Below, in pieces: positions 16,501 to 31,524 of a stretch of DNA of 64,000 nucleotides. The notes beneath the pieces were generated by a model. The model was not told the DNA's origin. It saw only the letters and a list, made by a program, of their open reading frames with translations, and made no database searches. The DNA is from Macrolepiota albuminosa (taxonomy: Eukaryota > Basidiomycota > Agaricomycetes > Agaricales > Agaricaceae). The position numbers and the translations under genes were made by a program. Numbering within the stretch: the first letter of the stretch is position 1; each line of letters opens with the position of its first letter. The stretch lies in NCBI GenBank assembly GCA_027475525.1, contig JAMWFC010000036.1:1-64000 (forward strand), read 5' to 3'.

Positions 16501-19500
16501 ACTCGCACGTCACACAAATCAACATAAACACCCCTGCGCTTAATCTCAATTTTCCCGCTTTTCCCATCATCAAACCATCAATTTTTCTTCCACACACCCC
16601 TTCTACTACACTGCCCACACCCCCCCATCAATTCCCACACTCAAACACAAACCATCAATTTTTCTTCCACACACCCCTTCTACTACACTGCCCACACCCC
16701 CCCATCAATTCCCACACTCAAACAACCCATTATTACCGGGGACTCCCACGACTTCAAAAACGTTCCTGGCCTAAACAATTAACCTTCTAACCACGCCCGC
16801 TAACCGCAAACGCAATTCTTGATCCATCCATCAAATCACAACTCGCTAACCCTCGCATCCATCAAATTTCAACTCGCTGCGGGCAATAATCGCTTATACG
16901 ACACAATGATCGCTTATACAACACTTGCTAACCACTTGAAATATTTCCCATCAAATCCTGTCACAAACCAATCTCGACCATGTCACACGCACTCGTTTCT
17001 AACCAAAAATCGCAAAATAATGCATACCAACACTCACTGATACCGTCTCAACTCTAATAATCGCAATGAATACTTATACCCCACTTGTTGACGTTTCCAT
17101 ATACCAACACTCACTGATACCGTCTCAACTCTAATAATCGCAATGAATACTTATACCCCACTTGTTGACGTTTCCATTAAATCAATTCAAACCTGTCACA
17201 AACTGACTGCGACCATGTCACACTGACTCGCTAACCCACAAAAACACTCACAAACACTGTCACACCTTCAATAATCGCATACAACACTTAACAATCGCAA
17301 AAATACTTATACAACACTTAATAATGTTTCCTTTCAAATCAACTCAAAACTCGTCAGCACTGACCGTACCCATGTCACACTGACTCGCTTTTGCCAAATA
17401 ATCACATATCCACACATGCCAACACCACAAACACCAATACAACTCAACAATCGCAACACTTACGTTTCAACAAAAACCAACACTTTTCAACCGTTACAAG
17501 TGGTCTACAGTCACGTCACTCACCACACACACTTCTCCCATCACAAACACCCTCACACATCACAAAAATCACCGTGACAACACTCGCACGTCACACAAAT
17601 CAACATAAACACCCCTGCGCTTAATCTCAATTTTCCCGCTTTTCCCATCATCAAACCATCAATTTTTCTTCCACACACCCCTTCTACTACACTGCCCACA
17701 CCCCCCCATCAATTCCCACACTCAAACAACCCATTATATTACCGGGGTACTACACCCCTTCTACTACACTGCCCACACCCCCCCATCAATTCCCACACTC
17801 AAACAACCCATTATATTACCGGGGTACTCCCACGACTTCAAAAACGTTCCTGGCCTAAACAATTAACCTTCTAACCACGCCCGCTAACCGCAAACGCAAT
17901 TCTTGATCCATCCATCAAATCACAACTCGCTAACCCTCGCATCCATCAAATTTCAACTCGCTGCGGGCAATAATCGCTTATACGACACAATGATCGCTTA
18001 TACAACACTTGCTAACCATTTGAAATATTTCCCATCAAATCCTGTCACAAACCAATCTCGACCATGTCAGATCGCTTATACAACACTTGCTAACCATTGA
18101 AATATTTCCCATCAAATCCTGTCACAAACCAATCTCGACCATGTCACACGCACTCGTTTCTAACCAAAAATCGCAAAATAATGCATACCAACACTCACTG
18201 ATACCGTCTCAACTCTAATAATCGCAATGAATACTTATACCCCACTTGTTGACGTTTCCATATACCAACACTCACTGATACCGTCTCAACTCTAATAATC
18301 GCAATGAATACTTATACCCCACTTGTTGACGTTTCCATTAAATCAATTCAAACCCTGTCACAAACTGACTGCGACCATGTCACACTGACTCGCTAACCCA
18401 CAAAAACACTCACAAACACTGTCACACCTTCAATAATCGCATACAACACTTGACAATCGCAACAAATACTTATACAACACTTAATAACGTTTCCTTCAAA
18501 TCAACTCAAAACTCGTCAGCACTGACCGTACCCATGTCACACTGACTCGCTTTTGCCAAATAATCACATATCCACACATGCCAACACCAACAAACACCAA
18601 TACAACTCAACAATCGCAACACTTACGTTTCAACAAAACCAACACTTTTCAACCGTTACAAGTGGTCTACAGTCACGTCACTCACCACACACACTTTCCC
18701 ATCACAAACACCCTCACACATCACAAAAATCACCGTGACAACACTCGCACGTCACACAAATCAACATAAACACCCCTGCCACAAACACCCTCACACATCA
18801 CAAAAATCACCGTGACAACACTCGCACGTCACACAAATCAACATAAACACCCCTGCGCTCAATCTCAATTTTCCCGCTTTTCCCATCATCAAACCATCAA
18901 TTTTTCTTCCACACACCCCTTCTACTACACTGCCCACACCCCCCCATCAATTCCCACACTCAAACAACCCATTATATTACCGGGGTACTACACCCCTTCT
19001 ACTACACTGCCCACACCCCCCCATCAATTCCCACACTCAAACAACCCATTATATTACCGGGGTACTCCCACGACTTCAAAAACGTTCCTGGCCTAAACAA
19101 TTAACCTTCTAACCACGCCCGCTAACCGCAAACGCAATTCTTGATCCATCCATCAAATCACAACTCGCTAACCCTCGCATCCATCAAATTTCAACTCGCT
19201 GCGGGCAATAATCGCTTATACGACACAATGATCGCTTATACAACACTTGCTAACCATTTGAAATATTTCCCATCAAATCCTGTCACAAACCAATCTCGAC
19301 CATGTCAGATCGCTTATACAACACTTGCTAACCATTGAAATATTTCCCATCAAATCCTGTCACAAACCAATCTCGACCATGTCACACGCACTCGTTTCTA
19401 ACCAAAAATCGCAAAATAATGCATACCAACACTCACTGATACCGTCTCAACTCTAATAATCGCAATGAATACTTATACCCCACTTGTTGACGTTTCCATA

Positions 19501-22500
19501 TACCAACACTCACTGATACCGTCTCAACTCTAATAATCGCAATGAATACTTATACCCCACTTGTTGACGTTTCCATTAAATCAATTCAAACCTGTCACAA
19601 ACTGACTGCGACCATGTCACACTGACTCGTCTAACCCACAAAAACACTCACAAACACTGTCACACCTTCAATAATCGCATACAACACTTGATGTCACACT
19701 GACTCGTCTAACCCACAAAAACACTCACAAACACTGTCACACCTTCAATAATCGCATACAACACTTGAAATCGCAACAAATACTTATACAACACTTAATA
19801 ATGTTTCCTTCAAATCAACTCAAAACTCGTCACACTGACCGTACCCATGTCACACTGACTCGCTTTTGCCAAATAATCACATATCCACACATGCCAACAC
19901 CAACAAACACCAATACAACTCAACAATCGCAACACTTACGTTTCCAACAAAAACCAACACTTTTCAACGTTACAAGTGGTCTACAGTCACGTCACTCACC
20001 ACACACACTTCTCCCATCACAAACACCCTCACACATCACAAAAATCACCGTGACAACACTCGCACGTCACACAAATCAACATAAACACCCCTGCGCTTAA
20101 TCTCAATTTTCCCGCTTTTCCCATCATCAAACCATCAATTTTTCTTCCACACACCCCTTCTACTACACTGCCCACACCCCCCCATCAATTCCCACACTCA
20201 AACACAAACCATCAATTTTTCTTCCACACACCCCTTCTACTACACTGCCCACACCCCCCCATCAATTCCCACACTCAAACAACCCATTTATTACCGGGGT
20301 ACTCCCACGACTTCAAAAACGTTCCTGGCCTAAACAATTAACCTTCTAACCACGCCCGCTAACCGCAAACGCAATTCTTGATCCATCCATCAAATCACAA
20401 CTCGCTAACCCTCGCATCCATCAAATTTCAACTCGCTGCGGGCAATAATCGCTTATACGACACAATGATCGCTTATACAACACTTGCTAACCATTTGAAA
20501 TATTTCCCATCAAATCCTGTCACAAACCAATCTCGACCATGTCAGATCGCTTATACAACACTTGCTAACCATTGAAATATTTCCCATCAAATCCTGTCAC
20601 AAACCAATCTCGACCATGTCACACGCACTCGTTTCTAACCAAAAATCGCAAAATAATGCATACCAACACTCACTGATACCGTCTCAACTCTAATAATCGC
20701 AATGAATACTTATACCCCACTTGTTGACGTTTCCATCATACCAACACTCACTGATACCGTCTCAACTCTAATAATCGCAATGAATACTTATACCCTTGTT
20801 GACGTTTCCATTAAATCAATTCAAACCTGTCACAAACTGACTGCGACCATGTCACACTGACTCGCTAACCCACAAAAACACTCACAAACACTGTCACACC
20901 TTCAATAATCGCATACAACACTTAACAATCGCAAAAATACTTATACAACACTTAATAACGTTTCCTTCAAATCAACTCAAAACTCGTCATGCACTGACCG
21001 TACCCATGTCACACTGACTCGCTTTTGCCAAATAATCACATATCCACACATGCCAACACCAACAAACACCAATACAACTCAACAATCGCAACACTTACGT
21101 TTCCAACAAAAACCAACACTTTTCAACGTTACAAGTGGTCTACAGTCACGTCACTCACCACACACACTTCTCCCATCACAAACACCCTCACACATCACAA
21201 AAATCACCGTGACAACACTCGCACGTCACACAAATCAACATAAACACCCCTGCGCTTAATCTCAATTTTCCCGCTTTTCCCATCATCAAACCATCAATTT
21301 TTCTTCCACACACCCCTTCTACTACACTGCCCACACCCCCCCATCAATTCCCACACTCAAACACAAACCATCAATTTTTCTTCCACACACCCCTTCTACT
21401 ACACTGCCCACACCCCCCCATCAATTCCCACACTCAAACAACCCATTTAATACCGGGGTACTCCCACGACTTCAAAAACGTTCCTGGCCTAAACAATTAA
21501 CCTTCTAACCACGCCCGCTAACCGCAAACGCAATTCTTGATCCATCCATCAAATCACAACTCGCTAACCCTCGCATCCATCAAATTTCAACTCGCTGCGG
21601 GCAATAATCGCTTATACGACACAATGATCGCTTATACAACACTTGCTAACCATTTGAAATATTTCCCATCAAATCCTGTCACAAACCAATCTCGACCATG
21701 TCAATCGCTTATACAACACTTGCTAACCATTTGAAATATTTCCCATCAAATCCTGTCACAAACCAATCTCGACCATGTCACACGCACTCGTTTCTAACCA
21801 AAAATCGCAAAATAATGCATACCAACACTCACTGATACCGTCTCAACTCTAATAATCGCAATGAATACTTATACCACTTGTTGACGTTTCCATTAAATCA
21901 ATTCAAACCTGTCACAAACTGACTGCGACCATGTCACACTGACTCGCTAACCCACAAAAACACTCACAAACACTGTCACACCTTCAATAATCGCATACAA
22001 CACTTAACAATCGCAACAAATACTTATACAACACTTAATAACACAAACACTGTCACACCTTCAATAATCGCATACAACACTTAACAATCGCAACAAATAC
22101 TTATACAACACTTAATAACGTTTCCTTTCAAATCAACTCAAAACTCGTCATGCACTGACCGCACCCATGTCACACTGACTCGCTTTTGCCAAATAATCAC
22201 ATATCCACACATGCCAACACCACAAACACCAATACAACTCAACAATCGCAACACTTACGTTTCAACAAAACCAACACTTTTCAACCGTTACAAGTGGTCT
22301 ACAGTCACGTCACTCACCACACACACTTCTCCCATCACAAACACCCTCACACATCACAAAAATCACCGTGACAACACTCGCACGTCACACAAATCAACAT
22401 AAACACCCCTGCCACAAACACCCTCACACATCACAAAAATCACCGTGACAACACTCGCACGTCACACAAATCAACATAAACACCCCTGCGCTCAATCTCA

Positions 22501-25500
22501 ATTTTCCCGCTTTTCCCATCATCAAACCATCAATTTTTCTTCCACACACCCCTTCTACTACACTGCCCACACCCCCCCATCAATTCCCACACTCAAACAC
22601 AAACCATCAATTTTTCTTCCACACACCCCTTCTACTACACTGCCCACACCCCCCCATCAATTCCCACACTCAAACAACCCATTTATTACCGGGGTACTCC
22701 CACGACTTCAAAAACGTTCCTGGCCTAAACAATTAACCTTCTAACCACGCCCGCTAACCGCAAACGCAATTCTTGATCCATCCATCAAATCCGTTCCTGG
22801 CCTAAACAATTAACCTTCTAACCACGCCCGCTAACCGCAAACGCAATTCTTGATCCATCCATCAAATCAACTCGCTAACCCTCGCATCCATCAAATTTCA
22901 ACTCGCTGCGGGCAATAATCGCTTATACGACACAATGATCGCTTATACAACACTTGCTAACCATTTGAAATATTTCCCATCAAATCCTGTCACAAACCAA
23001 TCTCGACCATGTCAGATCGCTTATACAACACTTGCTAACCATTGAAATATTTCCCATCAAATCCTGTCACAAACCAATCTCGACCATGTCACACGCACTC
23101 GTTTCTAACCAAAAATCGCAAAATAATGCATACCAACACTCACTGATACCGTCTCAACTCTAATAATCGCAATGAATACTTATACCCCACTTGTTGACGT
23201 TTCCATATACCAACACTCACTGATACCGTCTCAACTCTAATAATCGCAATGAATACTTATACCCCACTTGTTGACGTTTCCATCTAAATCAATTCAAACC
23301 TGTCACAAACTGACTGCGACCATGTCACACTGACTCGCTAACCCACAAAAACACTCACAAACACTGTCACACCTTCAATAATCGCATACAACACTTAAAT
23401 CGCAAAAATACTTATACAACACTTAATAACGTTTCCTTCAAATCAACTCAAAACTCGTCAGCACTGACCGCACCCATGTCACACTGACTCGCTTTTGCCA
23501 AATAATCACATATCCACACATGCCAACACACAACACAACACCAATACAACTCAACAATCGCAACACTTACGTTTCAACAAAACCAACACTTTTCAACCGT
23601 TACAAGTGGTCTACAGTCACGTCACTCACCACACACTTCTCCCATCACAAACACCCTCACACATCACAAAAATCACCGTGACAACACTCGCACGTCACAC
23701 AAATCAACATAAACACCCCTGCCACAAACACCCTCACACATCACAAAAATCACCGTGACAACACTCGCACGTCACACAAATCAACATAAACACCCCTGCG
23801 CTCAATCTCAATTTTCCCGCTTTTCCCATCATCAAACCATCAATTTTTCTTCCACACACCCCTTCTACTACACTGCCCACACCCCCCCATCAATTCCCAC
23901 ACTCAAACAACCCATTATATTACCGGGGTACTACACCCCTTCTACTACACTGCCCACACCCCCCCATCAATTCCCACACTCAAACAACCCATTATATTAC
24001 CGGGGTACTCCCACGACTTCAAAAACGTTCCTGGCCTAAACAATTAACCTTCTAACCACGCCCGCTAACCGCAAACGCAATTCTTGATCCATCCATCAAA
24101 TCACAACTCGCTAACCCTCGCATCCATCAAATTTCAACTCGCTGCGGGCAATAATCGCTTATACGACACAATGATCGCTTATACAACACTTGCTAACCAT
24201 TTGAAATATTTCCCATCAAATCCTGTCACAAACCAATCTCGACCATGTCAGATCGCTTATACAACACTTGCTAACCATTGAAATATTTCCCATCAAATCC
24301 TGTCACAAACCAATCTCGACCATGTCACACGCACTCGTTTCTAACCAAAAATCGCAAAATAATGCATACCAACACTCACTGATACCGTCTCAACTCTAAT
24401 AATCGCAATGAATACTTATACCCCACTTGTTGACGTTTCCATATACCAACACTCACTGATACCGTCTCAACTCTAATAATCGCAATGAATACTTATACCC
24501 CACTTGTTGACGTTTCCATTAAATCAATTCAAACCTGTCACAAACTGACTGCGACCATGTCACACTGACTCGCTAACCCACAAAAACACTCACAAACACT
24601 GTCACACCTTCAATAATCGCATACAACACTTAAATCGCAACAAATACTTATACAACACTTAATAACGTTTCCTTTCAAATCAACTCAAAACCGTCAGCAC
24701 TGACCGCACCCATGTCACACTGACTCGCTTTTGCCAAATAATCACATATCCACACATGCCAACACTCAACAAACACCAATACAACTCAACAATCGCAACA
24801 CTTACGTTTCCAACAAAAACCAACACTTTTCAACCGTTACAAGTGGTCTACAGTCACGTCACTCACCACACACACTTCTCCCATCACAAACACCCTCACA
24901 CATCACAAAAATCACCGTGACAACACTCGCACGTCACACAAATCAACATAAACACCCCTGCGCTTAATCTCAATTTTCCCGCTTTTCCCATCATCAAACC
25001 ATCAATTTTTCTTCCACACACCCCTTCTACTACACTGCCCACACCCCCCCATCAATTCCCACACTCAAACAACCCATTATATTACCGGGGTACTACACCC
25101 CTTCTACTACACTGCCCACACCCCCCCATCAATTCCCACACTCAAACAACCCATTATATTACCGGGGTACTCCCACGACTTCAAAAACGTTCCTGGCCTA
25201 AACAATTAACCTTCTAACCACGCCCGCTAACCGCAAACGCAATTCTTGATCCATCCATCAAATCACAACTCGCTAACCCTCGCATCCATCAAATTTCAAC
25301 TCGCTGCGGGCAATAATCGCTTATACGACACAATGATCGCTTATACAACACTTGCTAACCATTTGAAATATTTCCCATCAAATCCTGTCACAAACCAATC
25401 TCGACCATGTCAATCGCTTATACAACACTTGCTAACCATTTGAAATATTTCCCATCAAATCCTGTCACAAACCAATCTCGACCATGTCACACGCACTCGT

Positions 25501-28500
25501 TTCTAACCAAAAATCGCAAAATAATGCATACCAACACTCACTGATACCGTCTCAACTCTAATAATCGCAATGAATACTTATACCCCACTTGTTGACGTTT
25601 CCATATACCAACACTCACTGATACCGTCTCAACTCTAATAATCGCAATGAATACTTATACCCCACTTGTTGACGTTTCCATTAAATCAATTCAAACCTGT
25701 CACAAACTGACTGCGACCATGTCACACTGACTCGCTAACCCACAAAAACACTCACAAACACTGTCACACCTTCAATAATCGCATACAACACTTAATAATC
25801 GCAACAAATACTTATACAACACTTAATAACGTTTCCTTCAAATCAACTCAAAACTCGTCATGCACTGACCGCACCCATGTCACACTGACTCGCTTTTGCC
25901 AAATAATCACATATCCACACATGCCAACACTCAACAAACACCAATACAACTCAACAATCGCAACACTTACGTTTCCAACAAAAACCAACACTTTTCAACC
26001 GTTACAAGTGGTCTACAGTCACGTCACTCACCACACACACTTCTCCCATCACAAACACCCTCACACATCACAAAAATCACCGTGACAACACTCGCACGTC
26101 ACACAAATCAACATAAACACCCCTGCCACAAACACCCTCACACATCACAAAAATCACCGTGACAACACTCGCACGTCACACAAATCAACATAAACACCCC
26201 TGCGCTCAATCTCAATTTTCCCGCTTTTCCCATCATCAAACCATCAATTTTTCTTCCACACACCCCTTCTACTACACTGCCCACACCCCCCCATCAATTC
26301 CCACACTCAAACAACCCATTATATTACCGGGGTACTACACCCCTTCTACTACACTGCCCACACCCCCCCATCAATTCCCACACTCAAACAACCCATTATA
26401 TTACCGGGGTACTCCCACGACTTCAAAAACGTTCCTGGCCTAAACAATTAACCTTCTAACCACGCCCGCTAACCGCAAACGCAATTCTTGATCCATCCAT
26501 CAAATCACAACTCGCTAACCCTCGCATCCATCAAATTTCAACTCGCTGCGGGCAATAATCGCTTATACGACACAATGATCGCTTATACAACACTTGCTAA
26601 CCATTTGAAATATTTCCCATCAAATCCTGTCACAAACCAATCTCGACCATGTCAGATCGCTTATACAACACTTGCTAACCATTGAAATATTTCCCATCAA
26701 ATCCTGTCACAAACCAATCTCGACCATGTCACACGCACTCGTTTCTAACCAAAAATCGCAAAATAATGCATACCAACACTCACTGATACCGTCTCAACTC
26801 TAATAATCGCAATGAATACTTATACCCCACTTGTTGACGTTTCCATATACCAACACTCACTGATACCGTCTCAACTCTAATAATCGCAATGAATACTTAT
26901 ACCCCACTTGTTGACGTTTCCATCTAAATCAATTCAAACCTGTCACAAACTGACTGCGACCATGTCACACTGACTCGCTAACCCACAAAAACACTCACAA
27001 ACACTGTCACACCTTCAATAATCGCATACAACACTTAAAATCGCAATAAATACTTATACAACACTTAATAACGTTTCCTTCAAATCAACTCAAAACTCGT
27101 CATGCACTGACCGCACCCATGTCACACTGACTCGCTTTTGCCAAATAATCACATATCCACACATGCCAACACTCAACAAACACCAATACAACTCAACAAT
27201 CGCAACACTTACGTTCTCAACAAAAACCAACACTTTTCAACCGTTACAAGGGTCTACAGTCACGTCACTCACCACACACACTTCTCCCATCACAAACACC
27301 CTCACACATCACAAAAATCACCGTGACAACACTCGCACGTCACACAAATCAACATAAACACCCCTGCCACAAACACCCTCACACATCACAAAAATCACCG
27401 TGACAACACTCGCACGTCACACAAATCAACATAAACACCCCTGCGCTCAATCTCAATTTTCCCGCTTTTCCCATCATCAAACCATCAATTTTTCTTCCAC
27501 ACACCCCTTCTACTACACTGCCCACAATCTCAATTTTCCCGCTTTTCCCATCATCAAACCATCAATTTTTCTTCCACACACCCCTTCTACTACACTGCCC
27601 ACACCCCCCATCAATTCCCACACTCAAACAACCCATTATATTACCGGGGTACTCCCACGACTTCAAAAACGTTCCTGGCCTAAACAATTAACCTTCTAAC
27701 CACGCCCGCTAACCGCAAACGCAATTCTTGATCCATCCATCAAATCCGTTCCTGGCCTAAACAATTAACCTTCTAACCACGCCCGCTAACCGCAAACGCA
27801 ATTCTTGATCCATCCATCAAATCAACTCGCTAACCCTCGCATCCATCAAATTTCAACTCGCTGCGGGCAATAATCGCTTATACGACACAATGATCGCTTA
27901 TACAACACTTGCTAACCATTTGAAATATTTCCCATCAAATCCTGTCACAAACCAATCTCGACCATGTCAATCGCTTATACAACACTTGCTAACCATTTGA
28001 AATATTTCCCATCAAATCCTGTCACAAACCAATCTCGACCATGTCACACGCACTCGTTTCTAACCAAAAATCGCAAAATAATGCATACCAACACTCACTG
28101 ATACCGTCCAACTCTAATAATCGCAATGAATACTTATACCCCACTTGTTGACGTTTCCATAAATCAATTCAAACCTGTCACAAACTGACTGCGACCATGT
28201 CACACTGACTCGCTAACCCACAAAAACACTCACAAACACTGTCACACCTTCAATAATCGCATACAACACTTGAACAATCGCAACAAATACTTATACAACA
28301 CTTAATAATGTTTCCTTCAAATCAACTCAAAACTGTCATGCACTGACCGCACCCATGTCACACTGACTCGCTTTTGCCAAATAATCGCATATCCACACAT
28401 GCCAACACCAACAAACACCAATACAACTCAACAATCGCAACACTTACGTTTCCAACAAAAACCAACACTTTTCAACCGTTACAAGTGGTCTACAGTCACG

Positions 28501-31081
28501 TCACTCACCACACACACTTTCCCATCACAAACACCCTCACACATCACAAAAATCACCGTGACAACACTCGCACGTCACACAAATCAACATAAACACCCCT
28601 GCGCTTAATCTCAATTTTCCCGCTTTTCCCATCATCAAACCATCAATTTTTCTTCCACACACCCCTTCTACTACACTGCCCACACCCCCCCATCAATTCC
28701 CACACTCAAACACAAACCATCAATTTTTCTTCCACACACCCCTTCTACTACACTGCCCACACCCCCCCATCAATTCCCACACTCAAACAACCCATTTATA
28801 TTACCGGGGTACTCCCACGACTTCAAAAACGTTCCTGGCCTAAACAATTAACCTTCTAACCACGCCCGCTAACCGCAAACGCAATTCTTGATCCATCCAT
28901 CAAATCACAACTCGCTAACCCTCGCATCCATCAAATTTCAACTCGCTGCGGGCAATAATCGCTTATACGACACAATGATCGCTTATACAACACTTGCTAA
29001 CCATTTGAAATATTTCCCATCAAATCCTGTCACAAACCAATCTCGACCATGTCAATCGCTTATACAACACTTGCTAACCATTTGAAATATTTCCCATCAA
29101 ATCCTGTCACAAACCAATCTCGACCATGTCACACGCACTCGTTTCTAACCAAAAATCGCAAAATAATGCATACCAACACTCACTGATACCGTCTCAACTC
29201 TAATAATCGCAATGAATACTTATACCACTTGTTGACGTTTCCATAAATCAATTCAAACCTGTCACAAACTGACTGCGACCATGTCACACTGACTCGCTAA
29301 CCCACAAAAACACTCACAAACACTGTCACACCTTCAATAATCGCATACAACACTTAAAATCGCAACAAATACTTATACAACACTTAATAACGTTTCCTTC
29401 AAATCAACTCAAAACTCGTCAGCACTGACCGCACCCATGTCACACTGACTCGCTTTTGCCAAATAATCATATCCACACATGCCAACACTCACAAACACCA
29501 ATACAACTCAACAATCGCAACACTTACGTTTCCAACAAAAACCAACACTTTTCAACCGTTACAAGGGTCTACAGTCACGTCACTCACCACACCACTTCTC
29601 CCATCACAAACACCCTCACACATCACAAAAATCACCGTGACAACACTCGCACGTCACACAAATCAACATAAACACCCCTGCGCTTAATCTCAATTTTCCC
29701 GCTTTTCCCATCATCAAACCATCAATTTTTCTTCCACACACCCCTTCTACTACACTGCCCACACCCCCCCATCAATTCCCACACTCAAACAACCCATTAT
29801 ATTACCGGGGTACTACACCCCTTCTACTACACTGCCCACACCCCCCCATCAATTCCCACACTCAAACAACCCATTATATTACCGGGGTACTCCCACGACT
29901 TCAAAAACGTTCCTGGCCTAAACAATTAACCTTCTAACCACGCCCGCTAACCGCAAACGCAATTCTTGATCCATCCATCAAATCACAACTCGCTAACCCT
30001 CGCATCCATCAAATTTCAACTCGCTGCGGGCAATAATCGCTTATACGACACAATGATCGCTTATACAACACTTGCTAACCATTTGAAATATTTCCCATCA
30101 AATCCTGTCACAAACCAATCTCGACCATGTCAATCGCTTATACAACACTTGCTAACCATTTGAAATATTTCCCATCAAATCCTGTCACAAACCAATCTCG
30201 ACCATGTCACACGCACTCGTTTCTAACCAAAAATCGCAAAATAATGCATACCAACACTCACTGATACCGTCTCAACTCTAATAATCGCAATGAATACTTA
30301 TACCACTTGTTGACGTTTCCATTAAATCAATTCAAACCTGTCACAAACTGACTGCGACCATGTCACACTGACTCGCTAACCCACAAAAACACTCACAAAC
30401 ACTGTCACACCTTCAATAATCGCATACAACACTTGATAATCGCAATAAATACTTATACAACACTTAATAACGTTTCCTTTGTCACACCTTCAATAATCGC
30501 ATACAACACTTGATAATCGCAATAAATACTTATACAACACTTAATAACGTTTCCTTTCAAATCAACTCAAAACTGTCCATGCACTGACCGTACCCATGTC
30601 ACACTGACTCGCTTTTGCCAAATAATCATATCCACACATGCCAACACCACAAACACCAATACAACTCAACAATCGCAACACTTACGTTTCCAACAAAAAC
30701 CAACACTTTTCAACCGTTACAAGCGGTCTACAGTCACGTCACTCACCACACACACTTCTCCCATCACAAACACCCTCACACATCACAAAAATCACCGTGA
30801 CAACACTCGCACGTCACACAAATCAACATAAACACCCCTGCCACAAACACCCTCACACATCACAAAAATCACCGTGACAACACTCGCACGTCACACAAAT
30901 CAACATAAACACCCCTGCGCTCAATCTCAATTTTCCCGCTTTTCCCATCATCAAACCATCAATTTTTCTTCCACACACCCCTTCTACTACACTGCCCACA
31001 CCCCCCCATCAATTCCCACACTCAAACAACCCATTATATTACCGGGGTACTTGTCACAGATTTAAGGTTTGCGTGAGAGAG

Positions 31082-31210
31082 TTGTTCTATTTTTATTTAA
31101 AATATTTTGAAAAAATCTGAAATAATTATTTATATATAGCCCTCTAAAAATACATGCTCTTTGCACTCAAAAACACCCCATGTGCTTCACAGGATCCTGA
31201 GAAAAATATA
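31082..31210 (+). repeat. AT-rich tail shared with the sequence after the assembly gap
   Basis: This stretch matches 43350-43474 closely: both contain 'gttctatttttatttaaa', then an AT-rich middle, 'agccctct', 'aaatacatgc', 'gcactcaaaaacacccca' and 'cacaggatc', and both end in 'gagaaaaatat'. In this copy it lies between the satellite edge (31050) and the relic kinesin gene. In the other it lies between the N gap and the relic oxysterol-binding protein gene. It may be the end of an AT-rich dispersed element. About 30 bp between 31051 and 31081 match neither neighbour. Confidence 0.75.
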
Positions 31211-31524
31211 TTTTAAACACAAAATTTCAACTTACTTGCTATTTGGCTGTATATCTTCAATTTTTCCCCGTTGTGACTGCTTGACTGCCAAAATCTCTCA
31301 TCGGTATGTGTTACATGCCTGACACAATTATTTCTTTTGTGTCCATCTGCTAATATGCCATGTTTTGTCCGTTGAATCCCAGGGCCTGGTGGGACCCGTA
31401 TTCCTTGCCTCTGTCTGAGACGAGAGGGTAATCTGGCTAGCACAAGGTGCGGCAGCGCAATGCACTCAGAATGATTGTCAGTACAAAGCAATAATGAATA
31501 TAATAAGAAGAAAATGAAAAAAAC

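Larger units (their letters stand above)
1..31050 (+). repeat. Large tandem satellite array, about 28 copies, true unit about 0.93 kb
   Basis: The same sequence recurs head to tail from the first base to about 31050. The landmark 'gatccatccatcaaatc' returns near 975, 2060, 3069, 4082, 5094, 6107, 7120, 8133, 9146, 10159, 11172, 12258, 13346, 14511, 15675, 16819, 17903, 19141, 20378, 21537, 22849, 24084, 25246, 26488, 27806, 28888 and 29966. Apparent periods run from 1009 to about 1320 bp, but each unit holds one to four perfect 77-bp tandem duplications; after subtracting them the unit is about 913-936 bp. Copies are nearly identical at the left and carry more substitutions and small indels to the right. 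The + strand is rich in C and A and very poor in G. Many short open frames repeat once per unit, but they are low-complexity (Thr/His/Asn/Ser-rich) with no domain, so I treat the array as non-coding. The window begins inside a unit, so the array extends further left. Confidence 0.97.

Noticed and set aside
1..31050. CRISPR-like array
   Set aside because: The direct repeats are too long and there are no short unique spacers; the genome is eukaryotic. It is an ordinary tandem satellite.
1..31050. Calling the array a centromere or a telomere
   Set aside because: There is no telomeric tandem repeat in the window and no way to see centromeric chromatin from sequence. Position on the chromosome is unknown.
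304..31065. Dozens of short open frames repeating once per satellite unit (62-115 codons)
   Set aside because: They are translations of a low-complexity CA-rich repeat, overlap each other in several frames, change frame when a 77-bp join or single base is gained, and contain no domain. Their persistence follows from the rarity of stop words in the sequence and not from selection.
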